From Perkinsus olseni (Eukaryota; Perkinsozoa; Perkinsida; Perkinsidae): a DNA stretch of 31,678 bases. Below are positions 18,295 through 27,659 of this stretch, in pieces. The number at the start of each line of letters is the position of its first letter. Positions within the stretch are counted from its first letter, which is position 1. The notes below the pieces were generated by a model. The model was not told where the DNA came from and searched no databases. It saw only the letters and a list, made by a program, of their open reading frames with translations. The stretch lies in NCBI GenBank assembly GCA_013115135.1, contig JABANP010000573.1:1-31678 (forward strand), read 5' to 3'. The position numbers were made by a program, and so were the translations under genes.

Positions 18295-19116
18295 TTACCA
18301 GGGATCAGGGCCGAACAAAGAGCAGCACTCGCTCTCAATAACGTGATGGGTTAGAGTCGGCATTCTTAGTTCCATCGGGGGGAGATCCGTTGGCAAGTGG
18401 GAAACAGCATTTGTTGAATTGAAGTAGAAGACATACCCATAGCAGTCCCACAATGTACCTGGAGGAAACACTAGAGTGATCCGACATTATCGAAAGTTCC
18501 CAGACTCCTCAGAGAAGAGTAGGCCTCACGTTTGTGAACGAAGTCCAGCTTCTTGTACATCTCCAAGGCAGGGGTGTTCCAGAACTCTATTCCTAGGTAT
18601 GCACCATCAACATCGGGCCATCCCTTGTGGATCTGAGGAACCCCAACATCCCGAGGCGTGGGGATGGATGGAGATTACGTATGCGAGTAGTCGTGTAATC
18701 AGCTGTGTTGCCACTCCCTTCCTTCTCCAATCCTCCCTGACTTCCACATCATCTATGTACACCCACTTCCCATATGCTGCTTCGCACCAAGCAATACCAT
18801 ATCCCAGGTGGGCAACAACAGCCTGAAGTCAGCAACGTGTGGTAGGCAAGGATGGCAGTACCACATAATGATGCGAGAAGCCTCTCCCATATCCCACCTT
18901 TTCGGGATCAGCGGAAGGGTCTACGGCTATGAAATGAGCATAGCCAGGCAGCCCTCCTTCCTGCCTCCAATTATCAAACAAGCCAAGCTGCCTATATTCG
19001 AGCTGAGAGGCGTTAACGCTAGGACTGATGTTCGGTTGGAGGCTCTTTAAACCAAGGACGGTACGCGGGAGTAGCCCCGCGACGAGAAGGAGATTGGAGA
19101 TGCTAATGGATAGCAT
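18295..19116 (-). CDS. GNAT acetyltransferase, array copy G5
   Basis: Exons 19116-18898, 18822-18679, 18632-18530 and 18458-18295 join in phase to 209 residues. It has a hydrophobic start (SISNLLLVAGLLPRTVLG), sequon VNASQLEYRQ, core strand YGKWVYIDDVEV, loop WRRKGVATQ and helix ITRLLAY. The later segments are MYKKLDFVHK and CYGYVFYFNSTNAVSHLPTD. A second potential sequon (NST) sits in the last exon. The family's GF before the last core strand is DF here. Intron 1 is 75 nt (multiple of three, with a stop). The dynamin-like gene ends 310 bp upstream. A GNAT box lies 70 bp upstream of the ATG. Confidence 0.84.
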
Positions 19117-19185
19117 AGTGATGTTATCGGCAACTGTGCGATGGTAAGTGGCGGACTGTAGAGTAATCAACGGGGCTGTCCATGT

Positions 19186-19208
19186 GGAAGTTGCCAGACG
19201 CTCGAAAA
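19186..19208 (-). promoter_or_regulatory. Upstream GNAT box of G5
   Basis: GGAAGTTGCCAGACGCTCG then AAAA (plus strand), 70 bp before the start codon, matching the G1/G3/G4/G6 boxes. Confidence 0.6.
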
Positions 19209-19426
19209 TGGCGAAAATCGGGCGACAACGAGATTGGCTTTTCAGGCGATTTGCACACGCACGTCCAGTTGGAAGGTTGATGAAGATTCTTTCATCGCCA
19301 ATGATGGCAGCGGCTGCATCGTCCTTCCCGCAACTTGTCAACGCAACCACCCTTCAAGTACCGCTACGCATTCAACGTGAGTCCTCAAACATGTATTCGA
19401 CTACGGCAATAATACAATAACAACAT

Positions 19427-20762
19427 CTAAGAGCCAACGGAGGCAAGATACTGAACGTGCAGTTCCCTCTGTCTTCCTGGAATGTCTTCAGTCACTGTTC
19501 TCAGCTCCTCTTCAACCTTCTCCCTTGCACCGTCGCAAAGACTTGATACGCGGAAACGCCTCCAGATGAGTGATGCAATGATGGCTAGTAGGAGGCTTAT
19601 GAGGAGCATGCCAGCACAGAAGCCATCCAACAGAGCTCCTCGCGGGACTAGGAAGTACCCTGGATGGATGCCAGGCATGGCGAGGGCGAAGATAAGGGCG
19701 GTGACCGACGAGAGGATGACGGCGCCTCTGTACAGCCTGTTGACGTTGATCGATAACTTCTTATTTTTCCTCCTTGCCAAATCATCATCAGCCAGCCTTG
19801 AACGTATCGCCTCTTCGACCAGAGCACAATCCGACTGCAAGACGCTGAGGGAGGCCTGGACTCGCCACTCCACACATTGCTTCACAGCGAGAGACACCTC
19901 GTCCAGTCTATTCACTCTAGAGGACTTCGCTTCGCCTATGAAGATTGGCATCAGATCGAATGCATGTATCACACCCAACCTAGATGTCAGTGATTGGGTC
20001 ACTTGATTGGACACCTTGAGGAGGTCCTCATCTGTTGGTACTGTGTCAACCTTAGTCAGACAAAACTTCATCTTCGAAGGATACTTCTTAAAAAGACCAC
20101 AGACGACCTCGCACGTCAGGTTGCAAAGGGCTTGTCCCAGAGGATCCAGGAAGACCAGAATCAAATCCGCCTCCTTGCCGAAGAACTCAATAGCCCCAGT
20201 AACGTCGTAGGGGTACTCAAGGCCACCATCAGCAAGGCCAGGAGTGTCTATAATGTCAAGCATCGACAAAAAGGGGGCTACTGTATCGCTGGGGAGGACG
20301 GTCTTGGTGGCGAGGTGTGCTAGTATCCTCGGATCCTGCTCAACAAGTGTCTGTAGATGAGGGTACAGCAACATAGTAGACTCGCCGTTCAACTCCCGTC
20401 CAGTCTGGCTGCCTGCCGTGACTATAGTAAAGCCCGTGGTCTCCAAGGCCGCGCCGACCTTCTGTATCGGAGCATCAACGAACCAGTTGATGAAGGTAGA
20501 TTTGCCCGAGGAATGATTACCCATCACCATCACCTGAACAACCATCAGGGGAATTCCCGAAATCCATTACCGGTGAATCTACGAGCGTCATCAAAACGTT
20601 GGAGGTCCCTACCAAAGCCTTCTTGCGTATTCGTTGTAGATTACAGTTGTACTCCTCCCCCAGCGAGTCCAACTTCAGAGGCGCCTCAGCGTAGCACGCA
20701 TGCACATCCTTAAGAAATGATACCGGTCCACGAATGGACGGGTTGGTGATGTCGGCCACCAT
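19427..20762 (-). CDS. Dynamin/EHD-like membrane GTPase
   Basis: Exon 1 (20762-20571) and exon 2 (20533-19427) are joined across a 37-nt intron to give 432 residues. The EHD-like N-terminal helix region (KLDSLGEEYNCNLQRIRKKA) precedes the GTPase. The P-loop is GNHSSGKST at 69-77, switch 1 probably lies in ETTGFT, G3 is DTPG at 160-163 and G4 is TKVD at 224-227. A helical part with a Lys/Arg patch leads to two C-terminal membrane helices (about 334-350 and 364-388) and a short helical tail. This resembles sarcalumenin/EHD-type GTPases, with a membrane hairpin in place of an EH domain; it probably remodels an internal membrane. The intron falls five residues before the P-loop. The start at 20762 is chosen as the first ATG in frame. 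Confidence 0.78.
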
Positions 20763-21039
20763 GATGAGTGGAACAGGAGAATACTGTCTTGAAGATGACC
20801 TCAAATCGAGGGGGTGGTAACTAATTGTAGAGCTAGGCTAGGACCGTATATCGGAGACGAGGAAGGACAATCCAGATTAGCCCTACTTCAACCTAAGATA
20901 CGTTTTTCGACGGACAACGACAGGGAGCATGATCATGGAGGCATAGCTCCGTGAGAATGAGACAACTTCCGTAGAGAAATGTAATTGCTCGCATGAGTAT
21001 GGGAATAGCAACGCGGGAATCGGCAATGACGCGATAGCA

Positions 21040-21865
21040 TCAGGGGTCCTCGTCGCGGAGCATGTCATAGAGGAAGTCTACAACATGCCAAGAGCTCGTG
21101 TAAGGCAGACTCATGTTTATCGAGGGGAGATCCTTCGGTAGCACTGCTGCTGCTGCTGCCGATGAATTGAAATAGAAAACATATCCATCATAACAGTTGG
21201 TCTCGCCTGCAAGGAGGAGGTGGTCATCCCGATGGGTAAGTCCGACTGACTCACCTCTGTAAGTAAAGCCCACTTTCTCATACAGTCCCTTGGCAGCTTT
21301 ATTGAAGTACTGTACTACTAGGTATGCACCAACGACGTCGGGCCAACCCTGCTTGATCTGAGCAAACCCAGCATCCAGAGGTGGGGGTGACACGATGTAC
21401 CGTACGTATACAAGCAGCCGCCTGAGCATCTCCGTGCCCACTCCCTTCTTCCTCCAATCTCCCCTCACATCCACTGTATCGATATGCACCCAGTCACCGT
21501 AATCCGCGGTACTGACTCGACCGAATACGACAGAGCCAACCACAGCCTGAGGGAATAACATTATCCCGGGGAGGGTCTCTTCTAATCCTTACATCAAGCG
21601 GCCCAACATTCGGCTGTACCGCTACAAAGACAGACGAATTGCCCAACTCCGGGAAGGGTAGGATGAGATCAGACGGCAGCTCCCAGCGGTATAGAAGGTC
21701 GGAGGCGTTGATGGTAGGGTTGCTGCCGGTTGGACTGAGGCTACTCTTGCCGAGAACAATCAACGAGAGCAACGCCGTGGCGGGGATGAGGGCGCTCAGG
21801 AGGAGTATGTTGAGTATAAAGGATAATGGAAGAGTGCTGAGGCAACTCCAGGCGAGGCTATTCAA
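21040..21865 (-). CDS. GNAT acetyltransferase, array copy G6 (5' end unresolved)
   Basis: Exons: 1 (ends 21593), 21546-21406, 21357-21255 and 21206-21040. The core is YGDWVHIDTVDV, loop WRKKGVGTE and helix LRRLLVY, then LYEKVGFTYR and GYVFYFNSSAAAAAVLPKDL. A sequon (INASDLLYRW) is kept. It is the most divergent copy and the only one with Gly in the loop's last position and an intron 1 (46 nt) not divisible by three. The hydrophobic segment is present (LNILLLSALIPATALLSLIV), but no ATG occurs in frame before the upstream TAG near 21889; the frame's first plausible codon is TTG at 21865. Either an upstream exon supplies the start or the copy is damaged. The 56-bp minisatellite starts 19 bp further upstream. 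Confidence 0.7.
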
Positions 21866-21883
21866 TTCTACAGCTGCGATGCT

Positions 21884-22207
21884 CTAGCGTCACCATACTA
21901 CAGGGGTATGGTGGTGACACGTCCAGTACTACTACTATACTAGTGTCACCATACAACAGGGGTATGGTGGTGACACGTCCAGTACTACTACTATACTAGT
22001 GTCACCACACAACAGGGGTGTGGTGGTGACACGTCCAGTACTACTACTATACTAGTGTCACCACACAACAGGGGTGTGGTGGTGACACGTCCAGTACTAC
22101 TACTATACTAGTGTCACCACACAACAGGGGTTGTGGTGGTGACACGTCCAGTACTACTACTATACTAGTGTCACCACACAACAGGGGTGTGGTGGTGACA
22201 CGTCCAG
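21884..22207. repeat. 56-bp minisatellite, 5.8 copies, each a covarying hairpin
   Basis: Five full units (56, 56, 56, 56 and 57 bp) and a 43-bp partial unit. Each unit has a GTGTC start, an ACCAYAC-loop-GTRTGGT stem with an AACAGGG loop, a GACAC end and a spacer with ACTACTACTATACTAG. Copies 1-2 have T and A at the two variable stem positions; copies 3-6 have C and G there, so pairing is preserved. Copy 5 has one inserted T. The array lies between the upstream box and the coding exons of G6. Confidence 0.95.
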
Positions 22208-22398
22208 CAGCACTGTGGACGGTCAATGACGAGCTTCCCCAACTGTCTCCGCAATACCACAGTGTTGGATCGGCAAAAACAAGTAGGACATTGTGGGATC
22301 TCCAGTACCATCCCTGAGGTGTCGTCGGGTACTAATGAAACGACGTGGCGGCGGAGATCGCACAGCACAACAATGTGAAAATGCCAACTTTACCGTGT

Positions 22399-22419
22399 GG
22401 AATTGGTTCCGCTCGAAAA
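22399..22419 (-). promoter_or_regulatory. Upstream GNAT box of G6, displaced
   Basis: GGAATTGGTTCCGCTCGAAA then A (plus strand) matches the boxes of G1, G3, G4 and G5, including the following ATGGGCGA. It lies about 530 bp from G6 exon 1 instead of the 60-84 bp seen elsewhere, with the minisatellite in between. Confidence 0.5.
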
Positions 22420-22662
22420 TGGGCGAACGCTCGTGCAGCAGAAGGCGCGATTCCGGGAAGGCTCGTTACCGAGTCCATCAGTAGTCGGAGCCGCGAGAAG
22501 CTTTAAGGGACGGCGTCCTCGAGTGGTGATGATATCTTCCCATGAGCGCACTTGACACACTTAACGAGAGCTCTGCTGAGTATAGGAAGGAACGACTGCC
22601 AGTCGGATGCAGTGATGAGGACCAATTGGTACTAGCATACATTCTGATGAAGAAACTGTAAA

Positions 22663-25457
22663 TTACGATCGGCTACTTCGACTGCGATGATGATGGTGAT
22701 GATGAGGCCTTGCCGATCTCGAACGAGATGACGAGTCACGAGAATACGACGACCTGAGTGAATAGAAGTGAAATCCCCATGCAATACAACCAAGGAGAGA
22801 AGCTCCAGAATGGTACACAATCGATCGAGTGATCGATTCGGTAGATCACTATGTTACCGATGGTGATGATGATGACGACTGCGTGACCTTGAACGACGGC
22901 TGCTTCTACTCCTCGTAACCTCTCTGAGCAGGGTGACATGATCGACACCAAAGATTCCTCCACCACAGCAAGCCTCACCTCGAGTCCTCCTCATTATCAT
23001 GGAGACTTCGGCTGCGATCTGACCTGAAGAGCAAGGAGAACCGTAAAGTACGAACGGGAGGTTTGATGATGCAAAGGTTGAAAGATACTATGATTCAGGC
23101 CGTTCACGATTCGCAAGTCTCGTGTAAGCGCAGGACAGCTTTCCCCTAGCGGCACACCCATTTCTGCTATTCCCTAGGCAGCCTGTTGCTAGACTTGCGG
23201 TGTTGCCTCATCAATGTCATCCAATTCGAGTGGAAACCACGGTAAAATTGCCATCATTCGAAACCTCCATGACGCAGCAGCACAGATTTTCGAAAGCAGG
23301 CCCGAACTGCGAATCGGCTTCTCACCTGTCGTCTCTCTCCTCTGATGGCGAGCCATGATGATGATGCTTCTCAGAAGGGCTGATTCAATACCAACAATCA
23401 CACGACTCTACCCCAGTTGTCCATCTCCCACCTCAGTGATCGTCTTCTCTTCGCGCTGCTCCTGCTGTTACTCCGCTCGTCCACTTCCCTCGAGGAATGT
23501 CTAAGACCGCACAACATGAACACATCACCAAATTGCAACACCTTTCGTTACTTATCATCTCGAGCTGGGGAGGGATCTTTGCGGTGACTGAAAAGGGGAT
23601 TAACCAATGATGGTATGAAGACGGTGGGAGCCCTCACCTGTCCTCTTCTTCTCGCTCCTCAGTATCATCATCATCCTTCGACCTCGAACGCTTCCTGTCC
23701 GCGGACGCACTGTGACTCCTCGACCGACTGAATCAGCAGTGGGAGTATCAAACACTACCAACTAATTTTGTGGCGCGGTGACGCAACCACGCCGATGTAG
23801 CGAGACCAATGGAGTGGCTAACCGTGATGATGATGATGACCACCTCTTGCTATGATGACTTCTCTCTCTGCTGCCCCCTTCCGGTGATACCGATCTTGGT
23901 GAGGCATCCCTCTCACCTGCATCAAGCTCAACACCATCAAAGTGGCTTGTATACCAGTACTACTACCACCGGCGCCTTCAACATCATCCTTGTCGTTGTT
24001 ATCCTTCTCGGGTTGTTGCGGCGGTCTAGGCCCCCACTTCTCCTCTCTCCTCGCTTCGACCTCCTCATTACTATGCTTATTATCGAAATTGGACGGCACT
24101 CTAATACCTGCATATCGAACAAATCTAATGATGGCTATACCAGCACCAACAGGATGATGATGGCGGAGGTAGAATAGTTTCCTATCATCTCACAATGCAC
24201 GATGAATTCTCAATCATCCGTCGACCAAAAGTCCAATACCGCCAACTAGGGTTGAGAAATATCCGCACATGCAATATCTACCAACATGAGAGTCTAATCC
24301 AGACAAGACGACAACAGGATGTATTCTCCGATGACCTCGAGGAGGACGACGATCTCTTTATAATCGATCGCCCGGAGTCTGATGCTGCGTACTATGGGTG
24401 AGCAGTTTTAAACAGCATACAAGTGCCTAACGCTTCATCAAACTCTGCTGCTATCATCATGGTTCAACGGCAATCGCTGACTACCCCTCAGGCAACTCTC
24501 CAGTATTGCCAGCAATGACGTGGGGTTTCCAAGCACTCACGCTGGCAACCGTGCACGTACTAAATAACCATACGGCGAAGGCAGTGATTACTTCTCTCTA
24601 TGTCCTGACGAACTCGTTCTTCAATCCTGTCGCGTATCATCTCCTCCGCATCATCTCTCCTCAATGGGTCGAAGCAAAGGATCAACAAACGGGGAGGATT
24701 CTCCTTCGAGTGACGACTGTGATGATGATACCCATACTCATCATCATCACGACGATGCCAGCTGAGAAAGGAAGAGTATCCTACTGCGCACAGCGAAGAT
24801 TTCCAGCACTAACATCAACCACAGGTACTACAGAGCGTTTCATTCCAGAGCCATTACCACAATATGATCATCACAGTACTGCTATCGACTATGGCCCAGG
24901 ACCTCATGACCTTACCTCGATGACGACCGTCCTCCTCCACCTCTCCTTCCGGCTGCCCACCACGCTGAGAATGAACAGTCGTGAGTGACCATCCATCACC
25001 ATACCACTTACCACCTCCACCAACATCCCCACTAACGTCAGCACCATCCATGAAACAGAAAGTCCCGGTCCTGTCCTCTACCGACCTAAGATACCCCAGA
25101 TGCCCCTCAGTGTCGTCGACGATGATACCCACCTGAGTTCACTTCCCCTATGACCCGTTATATAGCCCACGTACTCTTCAGGGCAGTCGATAATGGTGAT
25201 GTCATCTCTACGATCGGTGTCAACGTGGACCTGATGAGAGAACAAACACAAACCTCAACCATTGGCAATGATATTCATACTCAAAATAGTGTTTCAACCC
25301 AACGGTAAAGTTCACCACGCCCACGTCTACTCCACGCCGGACTCCTCTTCACCAGAACCAACCAAGACTTGAGTGACGAGTCTCGCAGCAACAGATTATT
25401 ATATGCAAGAGTAACACGTCGTAGACGAGAGATACAGACATTGTCAGTTCACGTTGT
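22663..25457 (-). CDS. KH-domain protein with an Arg/Ser- and His-rich tail (splicing factor-like)
   Basis: A multi-exon minus-strand gene. A basic N-terminal part (KRSPAWSRRGRGELYRW, about 25370-25310) leads into a KH domain in two exons near 25240-25040 (ITIIDCPEEYVGYITGHRGS, then SVEDRTGTFCFMDGAD). An acidic segment, a helical segment (DDAEEMIRDRIEERVRQDI, near 24650) and an EARREEKWGPRPPQQPEK exon near 24050 follow. RS/RD/poly-His exons come last: RSHSASADRKRSRSKDDDD near 23700, then 23023-22979, 22923-22858 and 22753-22663, ending HHHHHHRSRSSRS and TAA. The last splice phases agree from about 24115 downward; exons between 24130 and 24600 and the start codon are not resolved. The SR tail and KH domain point to pre-mRNA splicing in nuclear speckles. 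Open frames on the opposite strand at 24195-24988 are probably shadows. Confidence 0.68.
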
Positions 25458-26858
25458 TCCGAATAACAGCGCCCTTCTGTTGCTCGAGTTGGGGAGATCT
25501 ACAGGAAGTTGCCCGACGGTCGGCCGAACGTTGTAAGGAGAGGGCAGCCCCGGGCAAGCAGTGGAAGAATCAGCACTTTCCGAAGGGGGACGTTCTCACA
25601 AGCGCAATAGCGAGCCTCTAGTTCCCGGGCTCATCCTCCGCACCCCTCAGGCATTGAGCCTTTATTGGCGTCACTAGACTTGGCATCTGTAGACCGTCGG
25701 CGATCAGAAGCAGGGGCATAGCAGAGGTAGCGTCACGAGAGGAGGTAGTGTATGAGTTCACCCCGAACCACACGGGGGACGGGTGGGAGATATGGACGAA
25801 GGAAAAGCATTGAGAGTTGGAGAGTCAGTGCTGCCGAAGAGCGAAGCTTCGACGCGACACGGCAGACGGGAATGAATCATTTTTATGATAGAGGGTTTTC
25901 TCCCTTAGAGCACTTAGTATTTTTGGCACACCGTGACGGCGTGGAAGAGGAATAGAAGATGCCGAAGGCCACTACAGTGGAATGGTGCTGGCAGATGCGC
26001 GGCGCATACAAGAACAGCCTACGGTCCAGAGCGGGTACGGTTGTTAGTTTAGTACCTCCCCTTCCCTTTGATCCAATAAGTAGTTGAGGTAGTCCCTCCC
26101 TCTACGCCTCTCCTCTTTAGTACCACATATGAATGCTGTATAACCGATGTACCTGAACACGATGGAAATGCTGGTGTTGAACGATTATCGAAAGCACTGC
26201 CGTGAGTGGAACTTGACAAGAACATTATTGTACAGTAGCGATATGACGATACCAAGGACCACATCAGTGACACAGGTTACTCTGAAAGAACCACCTTGTT
26301 ATACTTCTGCGACAACATTCTGTCCAGATAGGGTTATAAAGGGAACGATGATAGCAATCATTAGAGTTCGAGAATAGTATTAGGACTGCGTTAAGCGAGC
26401 ATTCGGCCATGACGGAAAAAGATTCGAAAACTTCGATAAATACTGTGTACACTCCTACGAGTAAAACTCAGAAAAATGCTCCTCCCGTATTACTCCATTA
26501 TAGCGCCACTAGCCTTCTCAAGCTTCCGCCTGGTAGTGCCCCTCCTGCCCAGTGCATACGTAAATTGGCCCTCAGTCCTGAACAACACCCTCATACCATC
26601 TTTCCACCAAATCCTCTTATATTACATTTTCACGGTGGTCAACCCCAACTTTGGGTCATGCTTGTCACCCAAGTTCCACCTCTCTTTATCATCCAGGAAG
26701 AATCCTGGGGATTTGGTCTCGATAGCCGACATCAACTGAAATGATGATAATCATCATCGTCACCGGGGTAGCCGTAATCGTGCTTCGTTGTAAAGAATTG
26801 AATGAGCGTGAATCCCCGTCATCTTTCTCCCAAAGGATCCGCAGCGCAACGATTTCAG
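25458..26858. other. Long region without a supported gene
   Basis: Between the presumed 5' end of the KH/SR gene and the 3' end of the next minus-strand gene. Plus-strand frames at 25752-25955, 26147-26377, 26409-26744 and 26476-26739 are open. The last is hydrophobic (NWPSVLNNTLIPSFHQILLY) and could be a membrane-protein exon, but none has clear splice partners or homology. A TGATGATAATCATCATCG palindrome lies near 26743-26761. Confidence 0.35.
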
Positions 26859-27478
26859 TCAGCTGATCCACTCACAATACGCGAGTTCCCTAGCGAAGAA
26901 TAGGTAGACGACGCCGGTTTGGCCATCCACCTTTAATTGAGCAATCCTCCTTCCGCGGGCAGGACCAAATATGACCAATTTCTCAGTAGGCTTGGCATCA
27001 CCATCTCCATCATCAGTGCGCTTCCCTTTATCTGAAGCACATACAATATGAGATCGATACCTCACCCCCAGGAAGTAACTGCTAGAGATACTTTGGCTGA
27101 AGTTTTTCGATGAAGACGTGAAATTGCCCGCCCAGGAAACGAACCCGCGACCTCCCATAGCGACCACAGCTGTTTATATTGGTCGACGTCGAAACCCCTC
27201 CCCAACACTACCCAGGAAGAACATGAGAGTATCCGTCTCCTCTTCCATACTATTCATAGTTGACCTCTCTCTACCAGTAACGTATCCGATGGTATCTTGA
27301 GGTACCTGTAACACTTCCCATGGTCAACCTCGGATACCAACAAGCATCTCACAACCCGGTTTGGATACTCTGGACAGTCTGGTGACCAACTACGCATCAG
27401 ATCGAAAACACCTTCAATCCTCAGGCTGGTGAGTGGTTGACGACCATGTACTCGGACGACGATGAAATCCGTACACAC
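26859..27478 (-). CDS. Unidentified multi-exon protein
   Basis: I do not recognise it. Exon a ends at 27306 (TDFIVVRVHGRQPLTSLRIE, then CPEYPNRVVRCLLVSEVDHG). A 35-nt intron (27305-27271) leads in phase to exon b from 27270 (RERSTMNSMEEETDTLMFFL). A longer intron contains a tRNA T-arm-like sequence (GGTCGCGGGTTCG, about 27135). The last exon, after an acceptor near 27030, encodes TEKLVIFGPARGRRIAQLKV and QTGVVYLFFARELAYCEW and ends with TGA at 26859. The join before the last exon is not resolved in phase. The first exon is not located: no ATG precedes TDFIVV in frame, but an ATG at 27551 may start the gene. Composition and exon-length frames look coding. Confidence 0.45.
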
Positions 27479-27659
27479 TATTAGTTACACGAGAATAGAT
27501 ATTACAACGCGGGGATGTGCGAACTTTAATCGATCGTCCATCAATATCCTGCATTCTAAAAATGCATTCTTTTCGGTATGGTCAAAAACACATGACTTAT
27601 GATGGCCGAATGATCATCAGTAGTTAACCTTCAATTTACAAAACATACACAAAATGGTT

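Noticed and set aside
21884..22207. Regularly repeated array resembling a CRISPR
   Set aside because: The units are contiguous 56-bp tandem copies with no unique spacers, and the genome is eukaryotic.
24195..24988. Plus-strand gene with acidic and hydrophobic exons
   Set aside because: The minus strand over the same region gives helical, RS-rich and KH exons that join in phase with the rest of the KH/SR gene, so the plus frames are probably shadows. The stretch 24195-24401 remains the weakest part.
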